NCBI GenBank assembly: GCA_021234155.1
Contig: JAJEKV010000009.1
Coordinates: forward strand, 7,055,546 to 7,119,545
Reading direction: 5' to 3'
DNA from: Isoetes taiwanensis
Lineage: Eukaryota > Streptophyta > Lycopodiopsida > Isoetales > Isoetaceae
DNA length: 64,000 nt
Below the pieces are notes generated by a model. It was not told the origin of the DNA. It was given only the letters and a program-made list of their open reading frames with translations, and made no database searches. Made by a program: the position numbers and the translations under genes. Of this stretch, positions 42,700 through 54,954 are shown piece after piece. Each line of letters starts with the position of its first letter. Positions within the stretch are counted from its first letter, which is position 1.

Positions 42700-44333
42700 C
42701 CCTCATTTGCATCCTACAGTCTCACTCCTCACTCCAAAGCAATTTTCCTACTCACAGAGGCACTTGCATATCTATTCGTTGAACCCATCTACATCAGCAT
42801 CGTGGCCATTTCTTCATTCAGGCGATGGTACAACGCCACTGCTCATGTGGCAGAGGCCGACATCAACTCTGTCTTTGCTATCTTCTAGACAGAAATCGAG
42901 TAGATGCCACCATAAATGCCACACCATACTACCAAGACATCATGCGAGAGTTCCAAGCTAAGATAGGCCCCTCCTTGGTAGAGCTTCCCCCATCCATAGG
43001 GTACTTCGCACCTAGGACAGCTCTTCGAGCCGCACTGAGCGATGTTCCAAACATTGACAAGTACTTAGAAAATAGAGTTGGTCCATGTCCGACTACATGA
43101 CCATATCTATAAACAGAAAGAGATATTTCTCTTATACTTTTGTTGTAGCCATCTTCTTGTCCCACATAGCCCAAACTCAAATAGGGAAACCTTCTATCCA
43201 GCCAATGAACATAGAATCCACTGGCCCCACAGCAGAAGAGCAGTTGCTCCTCGAGCATGAAAGCTCAGAACAGGAGGAGGAGGAGGAAGAAGATGGACTT
43301 GGATACGATGTCGAAGACCTCATCGATGTCGACCCTATCCAAGAATGGCAGCAAGCAAAGCAAGAACTTTAGCGCCTCAACGAAGGCCTGAGGATGACAA
43401 GGACAGCTCTCTCGATCTGGTTAGGCATCACCAGCTTAACCTCAGTCATGATCGAAGGCCAAGAGTACCTCCTACTGCACGACATCAAGAATCTTCCAGA
43501 GTGCGGAGACAGAGGATACCGGATGGACGAGCTCCTACACCTCGTGCACCAACAACCCAACCTCAATGACTTCATCGACCGAGAAACTCAAGACTTCCCC
43601 ATCAGCATTCAGGAAGCCTACACTGACACGGGGCAGTCATCATCGGACATCGAGACCTACAGTAGCATCCGACCGATGATGACTCAACAGGAGCTGTCTT
43701 CGGAGGAATAATTCATTTCCATCCAAGAATGGATGGGCATTCGGGGCAGGACGACGAGCGCACTCCTGCCCAATTCGTCATCAATGGCGCCAATCGGGGT
43801 CGACAAAGTGGGGTCAACTTGGCCTCTTTCAGGTCCGTATTTGCAAATTACAAGGACCTGACTGCAGTACCGGTCGACGAGTACTCCAGAAGGCATAGGG
43901 CCAGCATCATAACCAGAGAAGAGGCGGGAGAAGCGGGACATGATAAGGCCCTCAAGTACTACCTCCACTCCTCTTCGACGGAAGGATACCAGTAATACAC
44001 CGGCAGTTCAGCCCACGGGGAGAAGAAAGGGTGTTCATGCTAATTTTCCTCTCCGAATTTGGTAGACATACGCGGATGCCTCAAAACATCGACCATGTCA
44101 TATTAGTGAAGAGGACAATAGACCTGAGCATCTTCGACTTCGCAGTCCCTCATCGACGTCAAGGCAGATTAGCCATCATTCTGGCCTATACATCGGATCG
44201 AAGAGTGGTAGATTTGGTAACACCAGGTGGTACACCCACCAATATTCGCAGGAACTTGGGACGTACAGTTGGTACAGCCCAAGTAAAGAAGTTCTTGGAA
44301 GACCACCCTGCATATCGGAGATTCCAAGAATAG
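42700..44333 (+). pseudogene. Gene 2: unrecognised protein of the hairpin cassette (frameshifted)
   Basis: The start is unclear. A hydrophobic stretch in one frame (LLTEALAYLFVEPIYISIVA, about 42750-42810) leads into ATAHVAEADINSVFA, then shifts near 42885 to RNRVDATINATPYYQDIMRE and PPSIGYFAPRTALRAALSDV (to 43080). From 43085 to 43711 one frame is open with a single TAG (43370-43372). It holds an acidic run (EQEEEEEEDGLGYDVEDLID) and YRMDELLHLVHQQPNLNDFI. Further frames give FRSVFANYKDLTAVPVDEYS (43830-43890) and, at the end, DHVILVKRTIDLSIFDFAVP and VGTAQVKKFLEDHPAYRRFQ before TAG 44331-44333. No histone fold, polymerase or transposase motif was recognised. The original length would be about 500 residues. 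The arrangement of hairpins before it mirrors gene 1, so both probably belong to one unit. Confidence 0.5.
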
Positions 44334-44509
44334 TTTAAGATTTTGTTCTCCATAAATCATTGTAATAATATTTTTATCTTATGAATATATTTTGTTGGCA
44401 TTATGAATGTTCTTTGATATATTTTTGTTCCCACAACTACATCATCAAACAACGAATGCAACAATAAACAAAAGCTAATTATAAGAGTCCAATCCAATGT
44501 GTATACAGC

Positions 44510-47500
44510 TAGAGCACCCCAGACCTTAGAGCAAAACCGACGCCATCAGAAAGAGAAAACTCCCCCACGACAATTCCAACCAAGGAACTGGTACTAGGAG
44601 TTCGAGGCACCGACCCCAGAAGAAGATATATCCCAGATGAGATTGGACATCCAGGAGATAAAAGCTTTACTGGCAGAAAGGGTAGCAATAGCACCAGACC
44701 AGAACGTCCAGCTGCCCCATGCACCTGCTCAGGGAACGGATAAGGAAAGGAAGAGAAACTAGAAAAGGAGATCCCCCAGCAAGGACTCCTCCAACGCCAA
44801 TTCCAACTCCGATTTGGACTCAAAAGAGCAGGATAATGATCAAGAAGATCGCCTGAAGGGTCCGAATCGTGATAAAGGCAGGAACGGGGCCAACTATCAG
44901 AAGAAAGTTGCACTGAGCAACGTGTAGAAAGCCAAGAAGTTAGAGCAGTTTTCAGGGGATAACAGGTCAGATATGGAAGCCAAAGCCTGGTTAGACGAGA
45001 TGAGAGAGTATATAGGAATGCTTATGGCATGAAAGATAAGGACAAGAGAAGGGTAGCAACAACCAACCTCAAGGGAGCGACAGGATTTGGTAGAAAGCTA
45101 TGCCAAGGCCCATGCGTTGAGCAGGGATAGCTGCAGATTCAAGAAGTTCTCCAACGCATTTAAGCGTCACCATGTGCCAAGGGAACACAAGTGTCATATG
45201 ATGCAACATTTTTATAGGTTGGAGCAGGGCAATAAGATGGTGCAGAAGTATACCAAAGAATTTATGAGGCTAAGGCTCTATGTCCCAAAGCTAAGCGAAA
45301 GACATGCACAGTGGAGGGGTATATTGAGGGCTTGAATGAGGAGATCAGGAAGCTTGTGTGAGTCATCAACCCCAAAACAGTGTCAGAAGTAGAGTCCAAT
45401 GTCGTGAGCCTACAAGGAACAGGTCCCCAAAGCAGTGGGCAAAAGCAGTAATACTATCAAGACAAGCCCGGCAGCTGCCAGTCCACAGTACAATGCAAAC
45501 TATGGGAAGCAAGGCAATGCAAATTTTGGGAAGCAGGACAAGAAGCATGTCAGCTTCAAAGACAAAGAACAAACGGGTAGTTCAAACTACTCCAAAGCAG
45601 TGAAGTAGTTCTTGCAGTCCATCCCAAAGGAGAAGAAAAATGAATATGTAGAAAAGCAATTGTACTTCAGGTGCTTCCAACCGATAAATCGGACATACAA
45701 CTGTCCTTTTGTAACGAACGTGGCACTAGCAGAGCTAGGAGGATGGGAGACATCCCTGGAACGATGATGAAGACGTGAGCGACTACATCTAGGGCGAGTG
45801 CCACATCTTTGCTGCCATTGACACCGAGTCAACAATAGGGAAGGTCAAAGCGAAATCCTTCATAGTGTTGATAGACATGAAGAGCACCCATAATTTTGCT
45901 TTGCCAAGGATGGTAGAGTTGTTGAAGCGGAAGCTTTTGAAATCCAAGCCTAGGCCTGTTGTGTTGGCAAGTGGAGCAATCCGACACACAACGGGAAAGA
46001 GGATCAACTTTGGCATAGACTTGCCAAGTATCAACATTGTAATGGGAGCAAAGGTCATGAATGTCAAATATGACTTGATCATACGCATGGAATAGCTTGG
46101 CCCGGCTAGGGTTGTGATTGATTGCGGGTAACGACGCCATATGGCAAGGTCATTGAGATAACATGTAAAGAAGTTACCCCAATCATGCAATGCTTGTCTA
46201 GTAAGAAGTTACTTAGGTGCATACAGAAGGAGCAAGTGGCCTATGTCTTTAAGCTCGAAGTTGAGGGGCAGAAACAGAGGAAGACAAGGAGGACAAAGCA
46301 TTGAGCAAGTTGCCAAAGCAAATAGCCAAGCTAGTGAAGGAATTTTATGATTTATTCCCAGATGAGATCAAGCAACTTCCACCTTACAGGGGAGTTGAGT
46401 GTGAAATATCACTTGAACTAGGGACTAAGCGCAAGTAAGGCACCTTACATAATGACACCTCAGGAGTTGACAGAATCGAAGAAGCAATTGGAGGACTTGC
46501 TAGACCTAGGGTTTATGTGACCTAGTGTCTCCCCGATTTGTCAAGAAGAAAGATGGAAGTCTAAGAATGCGCATTGATGATAATCAATTGAACAAACACA
46601 CCATCAAGAACAAGTATGAAATGTCCCAATTAGACGATTTGATGGATCAGCTACAAGGTGCAAAGGTTTCTCCAAGATAGACTTGAGGTCAGGCTATCAT
46701 CAGATTAGAGTCAAGGAAGAGGACATTCATAAGACTGCATTCAGAACGAGATATGGCCATAAGACTGCCATTCAGATTGTTCAACGCCCCAGCAACATTC
46801 ATGAGGCTCACAAACGACATTTTTTGTGAGTTTCTAGATATGTTCATCATAGTTTTCTTTGATGACATTGGTGTACAAGTCCTTGGAGGAACATGCCCAA
46901 CACTTGAGGAAAGTACTTGAAAAGTTGAGGAGTCATCAACTTTATGCGAAGTTATCCAAGTGTCACTTTGCCACTGAAAGAGTGGAGTACTTGGAGCATG
47001 TAATTTCAGCAAAAGGGATCTCCACCGACCCTGCGAAGATTGAAGCAGTAATTGATTGGCCTGCACCGAAGAATATCCATGAAGTGAGGAGCTTCCTCGG
47101 TTTAACAGGGTATTATAGAAAGTTTGTCAGGAACTTTGTCAAGATAGCAGCACTGCTGATGGACCTCACCAAAGCATAGAAGATAAAAGATTGGGCGAGT
47201 CATTGGCAAAAGAAGGCCCAAGCAGCATTTGAGACATTGAAGGAAGCTTTAACGATTGGCCGGTCTTAACATTGCCAGATTCATAGAAAGACAAGTTGGT
47301 GGCAACCGATGCTAGCAAGATTAGGAGCAGTCTTGATGCAGGAGGAGAGGGCTGTAACATATGATTCAAGGAAATTGAATGATGCTGAAACCCGTTACCC
47401 AACCCATGACTAAGAGTTGTTAGCAGTGATGAGAGCATTGAGAATATGGAGACATTATCTATTGGGAAGGAAGTTCCAATTAGACACAGACCACTAGAGC

Positions 47501-47843
47501 TTATAGTATGTCTTCACCCAACCCACATCTCAACTTGAGACAAAGGAGATGGATAGAGTTCCTGAAGGAGTATGATTTTGACATCATGTACAAGCCAGGC
47601 AAACTCAACGTAATTGCGGACGCACTCTCAAGGCATTCTTTGACGACAAGAGTCCATTGCAATGCCATATCAACACTCACCAGTGAGTTTGGCAAGAGGA
47701 TAGAAGAGACGCTGCCAACGGATCGAGACTTTAAGGAAGTATGAACAAGCCTTTCCAAGGAGGCAAGAACGGACAAAGAGATGGAAACCTTCAAGCATTT
47801 TAAAAAGGAAAGCAATCTATTGTACCATAAGAATAAACTGTGT
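44510..47843 (+). mobile_element. Element C: decayed chromovirus, left part (gag to RNase H)
   Basis: Gag (44640-45610) shows AKAWLDEMREYIG, CRFKKFSNAFKRHHVPREHK and YTKEFMRLRLYVPKLSERHA; the zinc knuckle is damaged (LYFRCFQPINRTYNC). The protease region (45840-46095) has HNFALPRMVELLKRKLLKSK with the active-site DTGS changed to DMKS. RT (46340-47180) has [20 protein letters not shown] and [20 protein letters not shown], with frameshifts. RNase H ends in MYKPGKLNVIADALSRHS (47590-47640). The chain breaks at 47843 in NKLC, where element B is inserted. No 5' LTR lies between gene 2 and gag. Protein order and sequence are those of element A, but it is far more eroded. Confidence 0.8.
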
Positions 47844-48425
47844 TGTTAGTCCTGTGCCTCCTGGTACAGGACTATTCATGCATACGTCAGACCAGGTCAA
47901 GCTCAAAGATCCTCAGTCAACCACGGGTCAGACATCCAAGCCTCCCAGAAGACTAAGCAAAGAACCCACCTTGATCAAAGCCTTTGGTACATCAACAAGA
48001 GGCGCCCTTCGGATAAGTGGCGGCCCGTCACCGCCCAGCGTCGGCGTCGGCGTGATTCTAGGCACTTCAAGAGGCACCGCCAATATTCTCACAAATCAGG
48101 CCTCCTTCGAGAGTCGGCATAGAGATCGGTCGAGTGTCTATATTGGGCCCAAGGCCATTGTACTATATATATGAGTAGAGTTAGCTCATAAGTTTTTAGA
48201 TGAGTTTTGAGTCTTGTCTCCTTTCGATTTTTCTCTCTATTGCGAGAGCTCATGTATTTTCATCATTGATATCAAGGAAGCTTATCATCTTTCTCTCATT
48301 TGTTCTTGTTCTCTTCTTTTTCTTCTCTTTCGGCCAAATCCAGCGTGACATAGTCCCCGGACTCTCTGTTAGATCCACGGGTCCTCACAGAGGGTTGTCT
48401 TCGAGTTCCAACCGGACCCCAAACA
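47844..48425 (+). repeat. 5' LTR of element B
   Basis: TGTTAGT to AAACA, 582 bp, matching 58322-58908 with scattered differences and small indels. The TATA box CTATATATATG is at 48163-48173. Confidence 0.88.
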
Positions 48426-48439
48426 TGCATGCCGGGCCG

Positions 48440-50560
48440 GGTCTGATTTTCTCCTACTTTCTTACATGCGCCATATGCGTCGTAATTTCACGCCCGGAAG
48501 AACTCCTTTCTCGGACGGCATCTCGCTTGGGGCGCCATCGGCGCGGAAAGCTGCTTCGCGACATGTATGGATCGCTTATGACATAGAGGGAGGCCATCTT
48601 GGTCGAGGGCTCAAAGTCGCGCCACCCACCCTCGTGTCGAGTCTCGTCCCAGTTCCCCGCCCCAAGCGTGCAAACATTGCTCCCAACCTCAGTCCCCTCA
48701 TCACTATCAGGAGCCTTATCCGGCTCAACCTTCTCAACCGTACTTTCACACCCCTGAACATGCCTACATCCATCATTCTTCAGGCCATACGCCTCTTCCT
48801 TCGCAACCATCATCTCCCCCGGGTGGGCACGGCTATCCACATGTCTCCTTTGCGCCTACCCAGGAATATCCTTTCCCTACGTTTCCCACTGCTCTTCCTG
48901 TTTACAACCTTACAGATCTCAAAACCAATGCTCGGCTGCCGGTTTCTCAACCGCAGTCACCCCTTCATCAGGGTCCGTCAGGCACAATGCCACATCCACC
49001 TCAACCTCAATATCCTCACTATCCTGTTCCTGTCCAGCCCAGCACTTTCACATCTACCTTTCGGACTTCTGGCGACTTATCCCACCTTTGGCAACACGAA
49101 GGCAAACCGTTAGACCAAAGTGCTCGGGGCCCACATGGAAGAATTTGAGGCTCTAGCTGTCCTAAATGGTCACGCCGCAACCTCAACTGAAATTCCACAT
49201 CTTTTCCACCCACATGCGTGGCTCTCCTCATCAATGGCTCATGTCCAACAAAAGCCATTGGAAACAAGACTGGTCCGAAATGCGCTTTGCTTTTTTCTCA
49301 TTACGGGACCACGGATGATGATCAACTTCATCTCAAGCAACTCAATGAACTTCAACAAGAGCCCCGGAGTTCCGCGGGATTTTGCGGATCGACTTCACAT
49401 TCGCTAAGTAAGCTCAAGGAGTACCCTACACGAGCCGATTTTTGGTCTGGTTTCTCCAAGGACTTCCTCCTCGCTATTCGACTCATGATGAATACTGCGG
49501 CCCAAAACTTTGGAGCGGGGGCTATCGACCTTGTCAATCACTCGTCAATGTTTCCTCCCGAGGCGTGGCTCTTCAAGAGCTCCGTTCATTCCACCCGTCA
49601 TGGTTCCACAAAGCGGTACATTCAGCCTCAACACGCTAATCCACAGTGATAGTCAAATGCGGTGCCATATTTGCAAATATCAAGGCCATTTGGCCAATGA
49701 GTGCAACTCCACCAATGGCCCGCCTCATTGCAAGCGATGCAACATGTGCAATCATGCCACGGAAGAGTGCACTCGCACTCATCCCACACCGTTCCGCAAC
49801 AAAATGGTTTATCAAGTGCAAACCACACCTCAGCCACAATCACACTATCGGCTGACCACCCCGAGGTGCAGCCACGCAACTCTATCGAAACGGGACCAAC
49901 CACGGGGATCCAACCAACGTCCTCCTTTTGATCCTTCTAAAGCTCAGTGTTATCACTGTCAAGAATGGGGTCATACCACCACAGCGTGTCCTCAACTTCC
50001 ACAAGTTCAGGTCCAGCTTCCTGGCACAAATCAGACCACATCGGTCCGCCTCACGGCTTACCAACTCTGGCTAGCTAATGGCAAACAAGGCCCGCGACCA
50101 GTTCTTAAGAAGCCCCTAAGGCGCCTCGGCAATCACGCTATCAACCAGCTCCGGCAAATCAACCTCATTTGGATCACCAAGCCCAAGAGGAAATTTTTCG
50201 TGCACTTAATCCTCCCCGAAATCTGGCCCGTCAAATTGGGTTGGTCTAGTTTCACGCTTGAGACCAAGGCATCACGTCCCTTGACTATTATTCAGAAGGA
50301 CACGCAACCTGCCTTTGCAGTTGACACCATTCCTCATGAGGACGAAAAAAAGGTTCACTTTGCACCTGACTTGGAAAAGCTCATGCCAAATGTCATGCCC
50401 AAAGTTCGCCAAAGCATTTTGAATCTCATGCAAGCCTTTGAAGGCCGCACATTGGCCAATGTTCATGCCACCACTAGAGCTCAACAAAGACAAGATACCC
50501 CTTCAACATCTCAACCTCCACGCTCTCGGACATATCCCAATATTGCGGCCCGAGGTTGAC
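48440..50560 (+). pseudogene. gag of element B, with three CCHC knuckles
   Basis: 48440-49420 is Pro/His/Ser-rich and frameshifted. 49510-50559 is open and contains three zinc knuckles in a row: CHICKYQGHLANEC, CKRCNMCNHATEEC and, after a linker, CYHCQEWGHTTTAC. CCHC knuckles bind the element RNA. Downstream SVRLTAYQLWLANGKQGPRP is the part also seen in the older relic at 9660-10121. The frame ends near IAARG at 50557-50559. Confidence 0.75.
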
Positions 50561-50739
50561 TTACTCAAAAAAGTTCTTTGCTTCCCCGCCACGCACTCCC
50601 ACGGTGGAACCAGCAGATCCTTTTTTCTCATGTACCTCTCGAACTCCAAGAGGAGCTTGCCAAGATCAAAATTCCTTTAAGCTTGGCAACCATTTTAAAA
50701 CGTCATCCGCTCTCAAGGACCGGTTATCACTCCCAACTG

Positions 50740-51193
50740 TTTTTTAGTTGGGGCTGTGGCTACCTCTACACCCACGGTCCATGCCACGGTGGGAAATCAG
50801 CAAGTCAACCATGTTCAAATCGATGGAGGTAGTGCAGTCAATCTCATCACGGATAAACTCCGCAAACAAATGGGCATCACACAACTCTTTCGTGCCCCAT
50901 ATGACATCAAATTGGCTAATGGCCATATCACGAGACCTCAAGGCGTCACACCTATTCTTCACATCAACATAGGTGATCTCCGCTTTCCCATGGAATTTGG
51001 AGTGTGGAAAGCTGGCGAAGATCCAGGTGACTATGAAATGCTGGTAGGCAGACCCTTTCTCCGCCAGGCAAAGAGTATCCATTACTGGGCCACGGACCAG
51101 TTAGTCATCACAGATGGTCATCTCAATGCCACCATGGACTTGCAAACAGGCAGGATCATTTCTGTTGACAATGCGGAACCCTCTCTCGGATAA
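50740..51193 (+). CDS. Aspartic protease region of element B
   Basis: The open frame 50756-51193 encodes HVQIDGGSAVNLITDKLRKQ, the DGG-S active site typical of Athila/Tat proteases in place of DTG or DSG. LANGHITRPQGVTPILHINI and the fold's end YEMLVGRPFLRQAKSIHYW follow. It would cut the gag-pol polyprotein. The piece is entered and left by frame changes, so it is part of a broken pol. Confidence 0.75.
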
Positions 51194-51739
51194 CCGATTC
51201 TCAAGGCGCTTCGAGAATATTTATCAAGTTAGGAGGCTCCCCTGCTGGCGTCGCCCTCGTCATCCTACCCCGAATATGCCGATCCTTGGGGAGAAATGAC
51301 TCTTGATCGGGACCGGTGTGGCTGCCTTGCTTGACCCTACGGCTCCTTGCAATCGAATCCAACGCATTGATCACTTTTGGGATCGCGACACTCCACGCAA
51401 CTCCCTGTTGATGTACACTTTGATCATGAAGCAACCAACGCTAGATAAAGCCGAGCAACCTCTCTTTTCACCACGCAAAGTGCCACGCATCCGGTTATGC
51501 TCCAACCTCCACGCACACATTGTCCGGGATGAAGTCATACCCCATATTGGACTCTGAAGTCGAGATTGTGGATGTTGGCAACAATCAAACTGTCGCATTG
51601 CCGCAAACCTTAGGCTCCTTATCGTGCAGGGCCGTCCGCGGCTGTTCAAAAATTCAAACACATTTTCGCTGGAGTTACAAAGATCTTGGGGAATCAACAA
51701 AAGCTTGGGGAACTCACCATTCCTACCAAAATCGATGCG

Positions 51740-53010
51740 ACCCGATGTAGCAACGACGAGATGAGCTCAACCCTAATTACCGTGATCGCGTCAAGGCGGA
51801 AATTGACAAACTCCTTGCTGCGGGTTTGATCTATGAGGTCAAACATTACGAATGGGTGAGCCCTATCGTCATTGCCCTTAAGCACAATGGTAAGATCCGG
51901 CGTGCGTGTGGACTATCGGAAACTCAATCGGGCCCGCGGGCGTGATCATTTTCCACTTCCCTTCACAGACCAAGTTACGGAAGAAGTGGGCGGACATGAG
52001 ATGTACTCCTTTATGGATGGTTTTTCCGCTACAATCAAATCTCCATCAAAGAATCGATCAACTCAAGACCACTTTCACCACCCCCAGGGGCACTTTTTGC
52101 CTACAAGATGGTTCCTTTTGGATTATCCAACTCTCCTTCAACATTTCAACGCATCATGCTCTCGTTTTTCATGATTTCATGAAGGAAAATCCCTTCTTGC
52201 AAATTTTTCAAGATGACTTCTCGCCCTCTGAGTTCCATGGCTGACCATTTGGATAAATTGGAACTCGTCTTCCAGAAATGTGATGAGTCCGGCATTAGTC
52301 TCAATCACGAAATGCACCTTTTCGTCACTTACGGTGTTACGTTAGGCCATGTTGTCGAAAAAGCGAGGCATCACCACCGATCTGCCAAAATCGGTTGTGT
52401 GCTCAAAGCTCAAGCACCAGCCAATATCAAAGAGACACGCTCTTTCTGGGAAAGGTCAATTATTACTCCACCTTCATACGGGTGGCAGCCATTGCAGATC
52501 CCATTCATAAACTCACGGGTGACGAATCCACCTGGGCTTGGAATTCCCAGGCGGAAGCTGCTTTCCAACAGCTGAAGCTTTTGCTTACTCAGGCACCGGT
52601 TCTTGTTCCTCCTCAATGGGACAAGCCCTTTCACGTTCATGTCGATGTCTCGGCGTTTGCTATTGGAGCTGTTCTTTCTCAAGAATATGATGTGCACTGC
52701 CGATAAACCAAATCGCTACCCGGCCCGAAAACTCAATTACTGGCGGCGCAACTATTACGCCACGCGGGCGTGAAGCTTTGGGTCTCATTTTCTGTGTCCA
52801 ACGCTTCCGTCATTACCTTTTGGGCAGTCAAATCAAGTTCTTTGTGGACCACCAAGCACTTCTCTATTTGATCAACAAATCCACGCCCACGGGCCGCATT
52901 GCTCGTTGGGTCCTTCTTCTCCAAGAATTTGCTCCTTTTGAAATCGTTCATAAAGGCGAGGCAAATCTCATGTTGTTCGGATTATCTTTCACGCATCCAC
53001 ACGGATGATC
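51740..53010 (+). pseudogene. Reverse transcriptase and RNase H of element B
   Basis: RT: RVDYRKLNRARGRDHFPLPF (51905), GHEMYSFMDGFSA (51990), then in another frame LKTTFTTPRGTFC (52070) and the catalytic region as LQIFQDDFS (about 52200). RNase H: FHVHVDVSAFAIGAVLSQE (52630), HYLLGSQIKFFVDHQALLYL (52812) and FEIVHKGEANLM (52940). Frames change at least five times. Confidence 0.75.
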
Positions 53011-53099
53011 ACGCAAGCGAGGGGTCTCGAGGCGCCTTCCACGATGCTCAACTCTTTTTTAGTCACGGCAACACCACATTGGTTTCATGATTTTCAGCG

Positions 53100-54358
53100 G
53101 TACCTCCTCACCGGTGCTCTTCCACCGGAAGATGAGGCGGCTCTCTCACCTTAGCGACAATCACGTCGCCATCAATTTCTCCAGAGAGGTCCGTGACTAC
53201 ACCATGGTTGCGGACATCTCTACAAAAGGGTAAGGACACCATCCTTCGATTTGTGTTCTCCCTCATGAAGTTCGGACATTGTTCGAGAAGCTCATCAAGG
53301 GCTCGGTGGTGGTCATTTTCATGGTGACACCACGGACGCATAAAATCCTTCTCACCGCCCAGGGTATTATTGTACGCTCTTTAAAGATGCTCCGCCCACG
53401 CCGTGTGGCGCTTTTGGTGGGTGGGCGCCCACGCCCGTGGCGCTCTTCCCTTGGACGCCGGTCGCCACGCCACTTCCCTTCAAACAAATGGGGAATGGAC
53501 TTTGTGGGACCTATCGATCCTCTGCGGCGGCACCTTTCGTGCGATACATTCTGGTTCTCACCGACTTCGCCACCAAATGGGCGGAAGCTTGTGCACTTCG
53601 GACAACAACTTGCTGCGCAAGCGATTTCGAGTCCTCTATCAACAAATTATCACGATTGATTTGGCTGCCCCGCGGGCTGGTGGTTGACCCGTGGTGTTCA
53701 TTTCATCAATCATACTATCAAAAGGCTAGCGGATTATCTCTTGATCCATCATCACAAGAGCACACCTTACTATCCTCAAGGCAATAGGGTTGGCGTGAAA
53801 GCACCAACAAAACTACGGTCACCATTCTCAAGAAAATTTGTGACGCTTCCCGCACAGATTGGCAGACAAAACTTCCTACTGTTCTTTGGGCCTACAATAC
53901 TTGTTTCAAGATTGCTACGGGTCACACTCCTTTTAAATTGGTTTATGGTCAGGAAGCTCTCATGCCCTTTGAATACATTCTTCCAACACTTCGGTTTCAA
54001 GCAAGCTCTTGCTCATAATCCACCATTTGCTCTCAAAGAGCGGGTCTATCAATTAGAAACGGTTGGATGAACTTGAAGGGATGCTTATATTCGTGTTCTT
54101 CATGGACAACAGTTGCAAAAATCTTTACATGACAAACGTTTGAAGACAAAAACATTCAAACAAGGAGATTTGGTTCTTCTTTATGATTCCAGGTACAAAA
54201 ATTTTCCGGGTAAACTCAAGTTTCGTTGGCTTGGCCCTTATCAAATTGTTCAAGTGGTTAGACCAAGTGTTTTCCAACTCGCTGAATTAGATGGCACTCC
54301 ATTACCTACATTCGTTAATGGTTTTCGTCTCAAAGCATTTCATCACCGTAGAAAGTGA
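53100..54358 (+). pseudogene. Integrase of element B
   Basis: The DDE core is seen as NKWGMDFVGPIDPL (53487) and ILVLTDFATKWAEACAL (53550). It is followed by IKRLADYLLIHHHKSTPYYP (53717) in further frames. The open end 54113-54358 is the C-terminal DNA-binding part: FKQGDLVLLYDSRYKNFPGK, LKFRWLGPYQIVQVV and the stop at 54356-54358. No chromodomain follows, consistent with the Athila/Tat branch. Confidence 0.75.
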
Positions 54359-54954
54359 ACATCCCAAACACGTAGGCAGGTTCAAGAATCAAACACCACG
54401 AGAAAGTGACTAGAAAAGCGGTGATTATATTATAGTGGAGATTTTTTACAAAATGTGGCGCTGACCCAGCTATTTCGCTATGGGCCGCGCCCTATATACA
54501 AAAGCGGGCTCGAGCCCTATCTACTAAGTCCTAAGAGGAAAAACCCTCTACTCAGGGTTCGGGGCGAGAGGTGATGCGAGGAGATGGTAGAGGTTACGCT
54601 CCGGATCGAAGGTGCAGAACCACCTCCATCCGTTGGTCTTGGTCGGGATGTTCAGCCATCCGGCACACCGGCCGTCCATGCGAATACCCGCGGTTGTGGC
54701 GGCGCCCGAGATCCGAACAATTCATCTTACAAGTGATCCACTCGGCGGTTAAATTCGGCATGGTGCAATCTTCGTTCAAGCGGGCGGCCGCCATCTTGGC
54801 GCCATCGGATGCCTTCGTTTCTCTCGGTCGCTCGTCTTATATAGCCAAGCGAGGAACTCCTTGTCGGCGTGGACCAATCACACAAATCGCCAGCGTGTTT
54901 GCAATGCAAGGTCGTTTCTAATATGAGAATCTGTTCTCCCCCGCATATCTAGCC
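54359..54954 (+). other. Spacer between pol and the 3' ORF of element B
   Basis: No convincing coding frame. CCTATATACAAAAG at 54491-54504 is TATA-like and could serve a subgenomic transcript of the downstream region. Otherwise nothing was recognised. Confidence 0.4.

Noticed and set aside
42700-44333. A second histone fold in gene 2 (as in histone doublets of some large viruses)
   Set aside because: No H4, H2A or H2B signature such as an EHAKRKT-like or AGLQFPVGR-like stretch was found in any frame.
44340-44510. A 5' LTR of element C between gene 2 and gag
   Set aside because: Only about 170 bp are available, with no TG start, no primer-binding site and no match after the chromodomain at 60235.
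48426-48445. A primer-binding site directly after the 5' LTR of element B
   Set aside because: TGCATGCCGGGCCGGGTC does not match the initiator tRNA-Met complement, and I cannot assign another tRNA with confidence.
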